Part shown: positions 51,456 through 59,647 of the stretch, one piece after another
Position numbering within the stretch: position 1 is the stretch's first letter
Layout of the letters: every line of letters begins with the position of its first letter
Assembly (NCBI RefSeq): GCF_037201815.1
Contig: NZ_CP147407.1
Span: 3,604,723-3,668,722, forward strand
DNA: 64,000 nucleotides
From: Metabacillus sp. FJAT-52054
Lineage (GTDB): Bacteria > Bacillota > Bacilli > Bacillales > Bacillaceae
Reading direction: 5' to 3'
Program-made: the position numbers and the translations under genes
The notes under the pieces: generated by a model
Seen by the model: the letters and a program-made list of their open reading frames with translations, nothing else
Told to the model about the DNA's origin: nothing
The model's database searches: none

Positions 51456-51884
51456 TTATTGAAGGAAAAAATTATTTTTTCTGGGTTTGTAATACTCAAT
51501 GCTTTCTTCAGAAGACCAAAGATTCGTATTCATAAGCGAAAAGTCCAGCTTGCAAGTATCGTCTGGTGAATTGGAAATAAGCTGTTCCAAGAGCTTCACA
51601 TCATTTTTTAACCCTTTAAATGAATCATACTCTCTGGACTTATTGGGCCGGCCGATATGATGCTGAATATAATCTTCAAGTGTGGAACTGCTGATATCCG
51701 AAAAACTTGTGCAGCTTGTATAATTTACACAATATCGTATAAATAAGGTCACAGCATTCTCTGCTTTCCTGCTTTTTAAAATTTGATTCTCTCTCATAAC
51801 AAAATCAATTTCTCTCCGTATTGAATAGCTCCTGATTTGCTTATCATTCATTCGCTGATCAAACGGGGTTAACTCATTACTCAT
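51456..51884 (-). CDS. SwrA-like swarming motility regulator
   Basis: 142 residues from ATG 51884 (GGAGGG nine bases upstream). The stretch TLFIRYCVNYTSCTSFSDI, a following Tyr-containing helix, and LDFSLMNTNLW near the C-terminus line up with B. subtilis SwrA (LFSRYLVNYTNVESVNDI ... DFSLSNVTLW), with an extra N-terminal 30 residues and a longer tail. SwrA works with DegU to activate the flagellar operon. I recognise the similarity from memory and could not run a search. A c-di-GMP riboswitch lies directly upstream. A phage-integrase-like SAM domain is an alternative fold reading. Confidence 0.65.
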   Translation of the reverse strand: MSNELTPFDQRMNDKQIRSYSIRREIDFVMRENQILKSRKAENAVTLFIRYCVNYTSCTSFSDISSSTLEDYIQHHIGRPNKSREYDSFKGLKNDVKLLEQLISNSPDDTCKLDFSLMNTNLWSSEESIEYYKPRKNNFFLQ

Positions 51885-51965
51885 TCCTATGCACCCTCCA
51901 TTAATAAACCTGAGCCGCATAAGCTTAAACAGACCAAATCAAATTTCTCTGGTGTAAGCACTTAT

Positions 51966-52052
51966 TTCCTACGGCGGCCTGACGATCCTAGCATTATAAA
52001 TGCCTTAGACTCACGGCTTTGCGTCCCTGCTTTTCAGCAGGTTTGCCTTTAT
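51966..52052 (-). ncRNA. Cyclic di-GMP-I (GEMM-I) riboswitch
   Basis: Minus-strand RNA reads GGCAAACC, then stem CCTGCT-GAAA-AGCAGG with a GNRA tetraloop, then GGGACGCAAAGCC, CTAAGGC and TGCTAGGATCGTCAGGCC. All are hallmarks of the GEMM-I aptamer: the conserved GGCAAACC and GACGCAAAGCC, the tetraloop and its receptor arm. It lies about 80 bases upstream of the SwrA-like start. I could not decide between termination and translational control; a perfect intrinsic terminator is not obvious before the ATG. Confidence 0.93.
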
Positions 52053-52146
52053 ACTGGTATATTTGGATTTTAATCCAATAGTGACTATTATACTATTGTT
52101 TTGGAATATTATCTATATTCTACATGAATTATCCTTAAATACAGAT

Positions 52147-52182
52147 CAAAAAACCCCTGCTCATTTTCACTGCGGGGGTTTA
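52147..52182 (-). terminator. 5'-nucleotidase terminator
   Basis: AAACCCC-GC...GC-GGGGTTT stem with one mismatched pair, followed by TTTTTTG on the minus strand. Confidence 0.8.
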
Positions 52183-52200
52183 TTTTGATACGATTCTTAA

Positions 52201-54561
52201 TTATTTTCCTGCACTCTGATCGATGATACGTCCCTCTACAGCAGGCTTAATACCAGGGTTAGCTTTTAGATACTGACTAAACGTCTCCCAGTCTGTAAAA
52301 CCTGGTTCACTGACCCGGCCTTCATCGTAAGCTTTTTTAAACATCGTGTAATTGTCTCCGCCAGCTGCAGTAAACGCGTTTGTAGCTACTGAATACGTTT
52401 TAGCTGGATCAAGAGCGGTATAGTTCGTCCCATCCTCTTTCACTTCTACTTTCACGACACGCTGACCAGCAGGCTTCGTGCTGTCATACGTGAACTTCAT
52501 TCCTGCAACATGAAGGAATGCTCCTGCTTCTTTCGGAGCCAGTTCTACACTATGCTCAAGTGCAGCTTTAATTTCGTCACCTTTAAGGTTCATAATTGCA
52601 AGGGAGTTCCCAAAAGGCAGAACTGTGAGGATTTCACCCATTGTCACATCTCCTGCATCAATGGATTCACGAATTCCACCGCCGTTTTGAACAGCCATTA
52701 CGGTTTTAGGGTTGATGGTTTTGGCTCTTGCAAGCATCCCATCGGCAATAAGGTTTCCAAGGTTCGTTTCCTTCGTACGGACATCTGCACGAACTCCATT
52801 TAGAGCTACTTCTGATTTTGCTACCACTTCGTTTTTAACCTTATCAATAGCCGGTCTGTACTTTGTGTTAAGGACAGAAGCCGCTTCCTCATCTTCTTTA
52901 ATCACAAATTGATCCCCTGATTTTTGATCAATATCAATCAGTTTGCCAGCTTGCTTAATTACCTTTCCTTTTGTGTCAAACTCTACATCAAGCACACCAA
53001 GATTCTTGCTTAGCTCACCAGTCTGAACAATAACCGTTGGCTCAGCACCTGTGTTGTCCATTACCGGTGCACTCAGCATGGTATGAGAATGACCTCCGAC
53101 AATTACGTCAATTCCTTCTACTTCTTTTGCGAGAGTTACATCGTTATCTCCGCCGCCATCCTGGTAGCCGATATGAGTTAACGCAACAATTTTATTGATG
53201 CCTTGCGCTTCAAGCTGCTTAACCGCTTCTTTTGCTTCAGCAATGTAATCTTCAAATACAACATCTTTACCAGGGCTTGAAATAGTGGAAGTCTCAGCTG
53301 TCGTCAGTCCGAAAATCCCCACTCTTTCTCCATCTATATTCTTCACAATGGCCCTGTAGGCTTGCCCATCCTTCGGTTCAGCTGAAACGTCAGATCCGGC
53401 ATAAGCTTTCATATTGGCATCTTTAGAGAAATCAACATTTGCACTGACGAATGGAAACTTCGCTTTTTTAACAAAGTCGGAAAGCACTACTGTTCCAAGA
53501 TCAAATTCGTGGTTACCAAATGTCATTGCATCATAATCAAGAAGATTCATTAGCTCAAGGTCAGCCTGGCCTTTAAATTCGTTAAAGTAAAGCGTTCCGG
53601 AAAATACGTCTCCAGCGTTAAGAAGCACGGAATTTTTCTTTATAGCTCTCGTTTCTTTAATGGAAGTAGCAAGTCTTGGAGCACGGTCCAGGTTCGCATG
53701 CGTGTCATTTGTGTGCAAAACGGAAAGCTCAAAGTTTGTTGGAAATAGAACTTTATACTGAGTTCTCAAGTCCATTTTTTCCTTCATTAGAGCAGGTTCA
53801 AGGGAAGCATCAATTAAAGAGTAGAATTCTTTTAGCAATTGATTGTCAGGATATAGTTTCGTAAGCTCGGCTCTTAAATCAGCACCTTTCGTTTCAAGCA
53901 TGCTGATAATTGCAAACATTTTATCCGCTGTTCCTTGGTCTTTAGCCGAAAGAGCAGCCTTAGCTTTTTGATGATAATCATAACGGGTCATTTCATAGGA
54001 GAAGGATTCAGTCGTCAGTTTAGCAGGCAAGACGAAGCGAGTATTCACAACTTCTCTTGATTTCGGGCCATAAACCTTTGAAACCATTTTTTCAAGCTGC
54101 ATCGTTTGCTTTCTTAAATCATCGTATGCTCTTCTAAGCTCCGATGGAGACAGTACTAGAAAATCAGCTTTTACCTTGTATCTTGCACTGTCCAATTTTT
54201 CACCGTATTTAACGGCGTCAATTATGTAAGCTGCACGCAAGCGCTGAATCTCAGAGAACTCAAGACGATCGTTCATTAGCCTTTTAATGCGGGGACTGCT
54301 AAGCTTTGAAACTTCATTTCTCGCTGCAGATATGGCTTCTTTGGAGTTATTATAGCTTTTTAGAATACTAGGAGATAACAGCAAATCTCCGGATTCATCC
54401 ACCTTGTAAAACGTGGATAGAGAATTGGAATAAAACTCAGCGTTCTTCACTGCTTGTTCCGCTTTAGAACTCGAAGCTGCCTGAACTGGATTGACTGCTA
54501 CAACAGTGGAAGCTGCAGCTGCAGCCGCTATACTGGATTTCAAGAATTTACTCTTCGACAT
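52201..54561 (-). CDS. Cell-surface 5'-nucleotidase with SbsC-like helical anchor
   Basis: 786 residues: signal peptide (ending NPVQAASS), the shared helical domain at about 28-270 (RAAYIIDAVKYGEKLDSA, VSKVYGPKSREVV, LPAKLTTESFSYEMTRYDY), a metallophosphoesterase domain at about 283-520 (HTNDTHAN, NAGDVFSG, FGNHEFDLG, LTHIGYQDGGG, GGHSHT) and the 5'-nucleotidase C-terminal domain (VQNGGGIRESIDAGDV, AGGDNYTMF). It releases phosphate from nucleotides outside the cell. A PhoP-box-like promoter precedes it, which fits phosphate scavenging. Confidence 0.92.
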   Translation of the reverse strand: MSKSKFLKSSIAAAAAASTVVAVNPVQAASSSKAEQAVKNAEFYSNSLSTFYKVDESGDLLLSPSILKSYNNSKEAISAARNEVSKLSSPRIKRLMNDRLEFSEIQRLRAAYIIDAVKYGEKLDSARYKVKADFLVLSPSELRRAYDDLRKQTMQLEKMVSKVYGPKSREVVNTRFVLPAKLTTESFSYEMTRYDYHQKAKAALSAKDQGTADKMFAIISMLETKGADLRAELTKLYPDNQLLKEFYSLIDASLEPALMKEKMDLRTQYKVLFPTNFELSVLHTNDTHANLDRAPRLATSIKETRAIKKNSVLLNAGDVFSGTLYFNEFKGQADLELMNLLDYDAMTFGNHEFDLGTVVLSDFVKKAKFPFVSANVDFSKDANMKAYAGSDVSAEPKDGQAYRAIVKNIDGERVGIFGLTTAETSTISSPGKDVVFEDYIAEAKEAVKQLEAQGINKIVALTHIGYQDGGGDNDVTLAKEVEGIDVIVGGHSHTMLSAPVMDNTGAEPTVIVQTGELSKNLGVLDVEFDTKGKVIKQAGKLIDIDQKSGDQFVIKEDEEAASVLNTKYRPAIDKVKNEVVAKSEVALNGVRADVRTKETNLGNLIADGMLARAKTINPKTVMAVQNGGGIRESIDAGDVTMGEILTVLPFGNSLAIMNLKGDEIKAALEHSVELAPKEAGAFLHVAGMKFTYDSTKPAGQRVVKVEVKEDGTNYTALDPAKTYSVATNAFTAAGGDNYTMFKKAYDEGRVSEPGFTDWETFSQYLKANPGIKPAVEGRIIDQSAGK

Positions 54562-54672
54562 TATTTATGTTTCCTCCTAAAGTTTTCTAATAAGCTCCGC
54601 TAATACGCCCCCTATAAAAAACGCTTTGGGGTCAAAAAGCTTACTTATCTTTGAGTCTATCGTATTAGCGAT

Positions 54673-54717
54673 TTTATATCTATGTTATGGATGTAAATTA
54701 TTTGTTTATTTTGTAAA
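54673..54717 (-). promoter_or_regulatory. Candidate PhoP box and -10 of the 5'-nucleotidase
   Basis: On the minus strand TTTACA (54712-54717), TAAACA (54703-54708), TTTACA (54692-54697) and ATAACA (54683-54688) are spaced about ten bases, with TATAAA at 54673-54678. This resembles a PhoP box but the phasing is less regular than at the pst operon. Confidence 0.5.
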
Positions 54718-54741
54718 TTGGTGTGTTTTTAGTTGCAAGAC

Positions 54742-54776
54742 AAAAAAGCCCCGCAGAGATATCCACGGAGCCTTTT
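54742..54776 (-). terminator. Terminator downstream of a small Cys-rich ORF
   Basis: AAAAGGCTCCG...CGGGGCTTTTTT on the minus strand, eight pairs with one bulge, followed by a T-run. Confidence 0.7.
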
Positions 54777-54807
54777 GAATTCCTTCTGGTGGTGACCGGC
54801 ACCTTTT

Positions 54808-54981
54808 TTAAAATCTCTCCAATAAGTAATAGCCTAATACTATGAACTGAATGGGGATCATGCCTAATGTAAAACAGCCATTTGTGCAGCCGCAGCTATC
54901 CAGGCACCCATTTGTACAGCCGTCTCTTCCCCTGTCGTCAGGCTTTTTCTTCTGATGATCAGAATACTTTTGATCTTGCAG
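54808..54981 (-). CDS. Possible small Cys-rich membrane peptide
   Basis: A 57-codon frame from a CTG at 54981 (AGAGGTGA six bases upstream) to TAA, with a terminator about 30 bases later. It reads a Lys/Asp-rich start, then GCTNGCLDSCGCTNGC with six cysteines, then a hydrophobic stretch FTLGMIPIQFIVLGYYLLERF. No ATG, GTG or TTG is available, so the start is uncertain and the gene may be decayed. I do not recognise a family. Confidence 0.35.
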   Translation of the reverse strand: MQDQKYSDHQKKKPDDRGRDGCTNGCLDSCGCTNGCFTLGMIPIQFIVLGYYLLERF

Positions 54982-55342
54982 GTTCGTTCACCTCTCACGG
55001 TAGTATGTATTAAGGCTGACCCTGCCATTCGTAAATTTCCGGCTCCACGCCTCTTGTGCATGTGGATGCATGTGGGGGAATACGTATTTTTCTATATGGT
55101 TTTTTACGTCACTGGGCTTTAATGTATTACCGGAGCAAAAATGAAATAATCATACAACTTTTTCAGACTGTCTCTTTTGTTTTTTTGTTGCTATAGTTAC
55201 TTGTATTTTATGACGTAAAATATTGGAATGACAATACACCTTGATGTGGAGATTCAATGCTACGCCTAACTTTAAGTTATTGATAAGCCACGACTTTTAT
55301 ATTTTCATTCAATTGTGTCAATCTAGTAAATATTTTGAAGTC

Positions 55343-55377
55343 AAAAAAAGACCCTGCTTAAAAGCAGAGTCTTTTTT
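55343..55377 (-). terminator. S-layer gene terminator
   Basis: AAAAAAGACTCTGC/GCAGGGTCTTTTTTT on the minus strand, one wobble pair, 15 bases after the stop. The 54982-55342 sequence before it shows no supported feature. Confidence 0.9.
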
Positions 55378-55391
55378 ATAATACTTTTAAA

Positions 55392-58058
55392 TTAGTTAGA
55401 TACAGTGATGTTAGCAGGAACAGATAGTTTGTTGCCGTTAGCATCCATGATATCTAGAGTAGTTAGAGCTTTAAGAGACAATCCTTTAGAAAGTTCTGTA
55501 GCTGTAACTGCAGGGATATCGATAGTAACTGTAGTTGCGCCAGCTGCTGTTAATGCAGAATCAACGTTGTTAGCAGTTGCTCTTGATTGTCCGCCAACAA
55601 GTACTTCAAAGTCATTTGCAGTTGTTGCAGTCTGCATTACTTTTTCAGAGAATGTAAGAGTGATTTTGTCAGTAGCAGTAAGTCTAGCAGCTGTTACGAC
55701 TGGTGCAACGTTCTCTTTGAAGTTTTTAACTGCAGTGTATTTATCCATTGCTACAGAAGAACCTTTAGCTTTAACTCCTTCAACAGATACATTACGATCG
55801 CCTGTGAAGTTATTTGAGTTAGCTTGAAGAGTCAAAACAGCTTTTTGAGTTCCGTTAGCCAAAACTCCTTCAAGTTGTACAGATTCAACTACAGCACCGT
55901 CAACTTTGTAGTTTGCAGCATTGACAGCAGTTGCACCGTCAACTTCTTTACTGAATACTACTTCAACTTTGCTGTTGTTTGTAGTAGATTGATCGAACGA
56001 GTTAACTGCAACTTTATCGCTGTTTGCAGGTACTCCGTCTTTACCGCGAGTAAATGTAACTTTTCCGTTTGTAGCAGCTACGTTTGCATCGCTAGTTACG
56101 CCGCTTAGGACATAATCAAGGTTGTAAACAGCACCTTCTACATCTTTAGATCCAAGTAGAGTATCAAGGTTAACACGAACTACTTTTTTGTTGTTAGCAT
56201 CTTTGTAAGTTACTGTAGTAGCAGAAAGATCAGAAGCAGCTACTGTAGTTGTAATGAAGTCTTTTACGTATGTTCCAGTCGCGTCTACAGTTGCAGCTGT
56301 AAGCGTAACATCCTTATCAAACGTCATTTCAAGGTATTCCACTTTAGATGTTGCATCAGCAACTACAGCACTTGAAACCACTTTTGGAGCTACAGTATCT
56401 TTTGTGAATGTAACAACACGGCTCATGCTGTCGCCAGCTTCTCCGCTGCGATCCAAAATGTTGCTTACAGCAACTGTAGCAGCACCATCAAGAACAGAAG
56501 AAGCAGTTACAATGTATTTTGTAGCATCTGCAGAATCTTTTACTACAGTAGTAGCAACACCGTTAACTGTTACAGTTGGAAGTGTATTTAGCTCTTCGCT
56601 GAATTTTACAGCAAATTTAGTGCCTGAAACTTGCTCAATAGTCGTTACAGTTGGTTTAGTACCATCTTTATCAGACTTTTGGAACGTTACAGTAGCAGGG
56701 TTAGGAGTAAGTAGGTTACCCGCTTTATCCTGAACACCAATCATAGTAGCTGTAATGTCTTTATTAACTGCTACTGATGAACCAATTGTGAAGACAGCTT
56801 CAGTAGCGCCATCAGCAATTGTTCCTGTGATTTGGCCAGTTACGTCAGTTCCATCAGCCAATTTGAATGTAGTTCCAGCAAATGCTTTAACTGGCTCAGA
56901 GAATTTCACTTTCACTTGTGTAGCTGAAAGCTTTTCTGTTCCTACGATTGTTGGAGCAGTTGTGTCTGCAGATACAGAAATCATTTTCTCATATTTAGTT
57001 AGAGATTTGCTATCTAGAGATTTTGCTTTATCTACTGTTACATCATAGCGTTTTCCTAGAACGTTAGCAGCTGTAACTGTAAGAGTTTTGCCGTCAGCAG
57101 AAAGTTCACCGCTCAATGCTCCAGCAGGTACTCCGTCTAATGAAACAAGTTTGAATGCATCTGTAACAAATGCTCCGCTCACTCCATCAGCAAAAAGTGT
57201 TTTAGCATCGATAGATTTGTTGAAAGTTACTTTAAGCTGAGTAGCGTTGATAGACTCAACATTAGCTACCATTGGAGTCAATTTAGCTTCGTAGCTAGCA
57301 ACTACATTCTTCTTATCTGCAGCTAGAGCAGCGTTGATTTCTGTAAGAGCTGGGTACATACCCGGGTGAAGTTTGTTGCCTTCTTCTTTAATTTTTACAG
57401 ATCTTTCTTCAAGGCGTTGAAGAAGAGCTACTTTAGCAGGTACTTCATCTAGTTTGTTATCAGCGATAAGCTGTTTAAGTTCTTTGTGAAGGTTGTAACG
57501 GGAAACTTCGAAAATTACAACTTCTTTAGCGATTTTACCAGGAAGAACGTATTTAGCTTGAACAGCTTTACGAGCATCTGCTCCGTAAACTTTTCCTGCA
57601 GAACGCTCAACAGCAAGAACTGCGTTAGAAACTGCATTGTAAGCAGCTACAGTTGTGTCGTCTAGTTTATTAGCTTTAACTAGAGCGTCAAGAGCAGCAA
57701 CTTTCTTCTCTAGATCAGCGCCAACTTTAACAGCGTCAATGATGCGAGCAGCTTTAATGCGGTTTTGTTCAGCAGCAGCTAGTTTAGTAGCCCAAGTTCC
57801 TGTTGGCTTTACAGCTTGTGCAGCTTTAACAGCAGCAGTAGCTTCGTTGTAAGCTTTAGTGAACTCAGCAGATACCATTACTTGCTCAGCTTTCATGATT
57901 GTGTAGAAAGGCTTAAGCTTAGCTACAGCAGCCTCAGCATTTTTTACAAGAGTTTCAGCTTTAGATGCAGCAGCAGCTTGTGCTGGGTTAGCAGCTACTA
58001 GTGAGCTAGCAGCTACAGCAGCAGCAAGACCTAGCTTTACAGTGTTCTTTTTTGACAT
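55392..58058 (-). CDS. Main S-layer protein, SbsC-like
   Basis: 888 residues from ATG 58058 (AAAGGGG upstream; the open frame to 58118 lacks a site). Signal peptide MSKKNTVKLGLAAAVAASSL...AQA resembles SbsC. Residues about 30-255 form the helical wall-binding domain (AARIIDAVKVGADLEKK, SAGKVYGADARKAV, LPGKIAKEVVIFEVSRYNL, LQRLEERSVKIKEEGNKL). Then come six Ig-like modules, each opening like SATQVKVKFSEPV or TATDKITLTFSEKV. It has no cysteine and is rich in Ala, Thr, Val and Lys. There is no SLH domain. A long leader and multiple promoters suggest very high expression. Confidence 0.9.
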   Translation of the reverse strand: MSKKNTVKLGLAAAVAASSLVAANPAQAAAASKAETLVKNAEAAVAKLKPFYTIMKAEQVMVSAEFTKAYNEATAAVKAAQAVKPTGTWATKLAAAEQNRIKAARIIDAVKVGADLEKKVAALDALVKANKLDDTTVAAYNAVSNAVLAVERSAGKVYGADARKAVQAKYVLPGKIAKEVVIFEVSRYNLHKELKQLIADNKLDEVPAKVALLQRLEERSVKIKEEGNKLHPGMYPALTEINAALAADKKNVVASYEAKLTPMVANVESINATQLKVTFNKSIDAKTLFADGVSGAFVTDAFKLVSLDGVPAGALSGELSADGKTLTVTAANVLGKRYDVTVDKAKSLDSKSLTKYEKMISVSADTTAPTIVGTEKLSATQVKVKFSEPVKAFAGTTFKLADGTDVTGQITGTIADGATEAVFTIGSSVAVNKDITATMIGVQDKAGNLLTPNPATVTFQKSDKDGTKPTVTTIEQVSGTKFAVKFSEELNTLPTVTVNGVATTVVKDSADATKYIVTASSVLDGAATVAVSNILDRSGEAGDSMSRVVTFTKDTVAPKVVSSAVVADATSKVEYLEMTFDKDVTLTAATVDATGTYVKDFITTTVAASDLSATTVTYKDANNKKVVRVNLDTLLGSKDVEGAVYNLDYVLSGVTSDANVAATNGKVTFTRGKDGVPANSDKVAVNSFDQSTTNNSKVEVVFSKEVDGATAVNAANYKVDGAVVESVQLEGVLANGTQKAVLTLQANSNNFTGDRNVSVEGVKAKGSSVAMDKYTAVKNFKENVAPVVTAARLTATDKITLTFSEKVMQTATTANDFEVLVGGQSRATANNVDSALTAAGATTVTIDIPAVTATELSKGLSLKALTTLDIMDANGNKLSVPANITVSN

Positions 58059-58174
58059 TTTGGTGTGTTCCCCTTTCAAATTGTGTTTAAGGTATTTTGT
58101 ATATTGATAAACTGACAATTATGTAGACTGGCATAATCCCCAGTTACCAAAAACGAACTAATAGGTATGTATAT

Positions 58175-58180
58175 CCTCCT
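58175..58180 (-). promoter_or_regulatory. Start-less Shine-Dalgarno in the S-layer leader
   Basis: AGGAGG stands about 115 bases before the S-layer ATG, and no ATG, GTG or TTG follows at usable distance. It resembles the mRNA-stabilising STAB-SD of cry3A in Bacillus thuringiensis. Confidence 0.5.
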
Positions 58181-58193
58181 ATACCGTAGTAAA

Positions 58194-58221
58194 TTATTAC
58201 ATACTTTGTCTGTTATTTCAA
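58194..58221 (-). promoter_or_regulatory. Candidate proximal S-layer promoter
   Basis: TTGAAA, 16 bases, TAATAA, giving a leader of about 130 bases. Confidence 0.4.
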
Positions 58222-58309
58222 CTTGAAATTATGCGAAACTAATAAAAAAGTGCTAGACAAAGGAAATACTTAGCAAGAGGAATACCTATTGACAATCATA
58301 TTACAAAAT

Positions 58310-58338
58310 ATTTTAAAATGCCAGCAATTTCATGTAAA
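58310..58338 (-). promoter_or_regulatory. Candidate distal S-layer promoter
   Basis: TTTACA (58333-58338), 17 bases, TAAAAT (58310-58315), giving a leader of about 245 bases. A second TTTACA lies 20 bases upstream of the -35. Confidence 0.5.
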
Positions 58339-58412
58339 TTTTTCATATTCTTTGTAAAATATTCTTAACAATGCAAAAGATACCATGGAAATTTGCTGAA
58401 TGCTGTCGAAAG

Positions 58413-59552
58413 TTATTTCAACCCGTAATAGCTATTGTAAAGATTCAATACCGGAACCTGCAGGGTGCGGCCTTTTATAGCTACAGATCTCACATCCGCG
58501 TAATCTTTTAATCTGCTTCTCACCCATTCTACTCTTTCCCCATTTTTCGGTCCTGTATACAGGGGCAAAAGTTTCGAAATTGCTGCTGTTACATGCGGAG
58601 CTGCCATGGAGGTTCCGCTGTAAGACGCATACTTATTTGTTTGCACGGTGGATTGAATATCCACTCCAGGGGCTAAAAGGTCCAAGCCTTTTCCATAATT
58701 AGACCAAGCGGGCATTCGATAGTACTGGTCTACAGCACCAACGGCAATCGTATACGCGGATGAAGCCGGGTAATCCACTGTCAAACCTTCATTTCCGCTT
58801 GCAGCAACTATTGCTACTCCTTTATCATAGGCGCTTTTCAATACTCTTTCTGTTACTTCATCTTTGCTTGCGTGAACGCCGAGACTAATATTCATGACCT
58901 CAGCCCCGTTATTAACGGCCCACGCAATTCCAGCTGTAATATCTGAGAAATATCCGCCGTATTCCCCTTCAAATACTTTTACGACCATGAGCTTGGCATT
59001 CGGAACCATACCTGTTACGCCAAATGTATTGTTGTTGGCGGCAATAATTCCCGCGACATGCGTTCCATGCTGATCTTGTGCCGTGTCTTTAGCCGTTTTC
59101 AGAATTTCTTTTCCGTAAAGGTACGTTATTTTGGACTGCACCCGGCCTTTAAGATCCTCGTGATCGGATATCCCTGAATCAATAATGGCAATTTTGCATG
59201 CACAGTCCTTTGCATTCAATCGGTATGCCTGGGATTTCTTCACCCCCCATGGTGTCGTTTGTTTGTAGGACGCAGCTGTTGTTTTTCTGTCAATTCCGGC
59301 GCTGATAATGGCTGGGTTGTTTTTGAGCTCCTGCAGGGACTTTTCCCCTGTTAGGACCGCATAATAATGCCCATCCAATGAAAAGCTTCTGATGATGCTC
59401 CACTCTTTTAAAGAAGCAGCCAGATCGGCAGGATTTTTGGACAGTTCAACAAGATAGCGCGATGTATCGGCATTTGCCTGCGGAGCCGGTACAGCCAGCG
59501 CAGAACCAAACAATAGACAGCATATGAACAGAATCTTGACGATATTCCCCAT
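58413..59552 (-). CDS. Secreted subtilisin-like serine protease
   Basis: 379 residues: signal peptide ending PQANADT, a short inhibitor-like propeptide to about residue 90, and an S8 domain with catalytic Asp in IAIIDSGI, His in DQHGTHVAGI, oxyanion Asn in AASGNEG and Ser in YSGTSMAAPHV. It lies just upstream of the S-layer gene on the same strand with no clear terminator between. Processing or turnover of surface proteins is possible. The shared anchor domain is absent, so it is probably released. Confidence 0.93.
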   Translation of the reverse strand: MGNIVKILFICCLLFGSALAVPAPQANADTSRYLVELSKNPADLAASLKEWSIIRSFSLDGHYYAVLTGEKSLQELKNNPAIISAGIDRKTTAASYKQTTPWGVKKSQAYRLNAKDCACKIAIIDSGISDHEDLKGRVQSKITYLYGKEILKTAKDTAQDQHGTHVAGIIAANNNTFGVTGMVPNAKLMVVKVFEGEYGGYFSDITAGIAWAVNNGAEVMNISLGVHASKDEVTERVLKSAYDKGVAIVAASGNEGLTVDYPASSAYTIAVGAVDQYYRMPAWSNYGKGLDLLAPGVDIQSTVQTNKYASYSGTSMAAPHVTAAISKLLPLYTGPKNGERVEWVRSRLKDYADVRSVAIKGRTLQVPVLNLYNSYYGLK

Positions 59553-59612
59553 TTTTTCACTCTACTCTCTCAAGTTAGTCGTTCTTTTCTCTTATATACT
59601 AATCGGATACCA

Positions 59613-59647
59613 TAAAAAAAACTAGATGGAAAATTCCATCTAGTTTT
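59613..59647 (-). terminator. Polysaccharide cluster terminator
   Basis: AAAACTAGATGGA/TCCATCTAGTTTT stem with TTTTTTT flank; it overlaps the end of the dehydrogenase gene. Confidence 0.88.

Noticed and set aside
41555-54561. Sortase anchoring of the surface enzymes
   Set aside because: None of these proteins ends with an LPxTG motif, hydrophobic stretch and basic tail.
54864-55061. Minus-strand 65-codon frame overlapping the Cys-rich small ORF
   Set aside because: No ribosome site at its start. The alternative frame ends in a hydrophobic tail and has a site and a terminator.
55392-58058. SLH-domain anchoring of the S-layer protein
   Set aside because: No SLH-type repeats are seen at either end. 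The N-terminal helical domain resembles SbsC instead.
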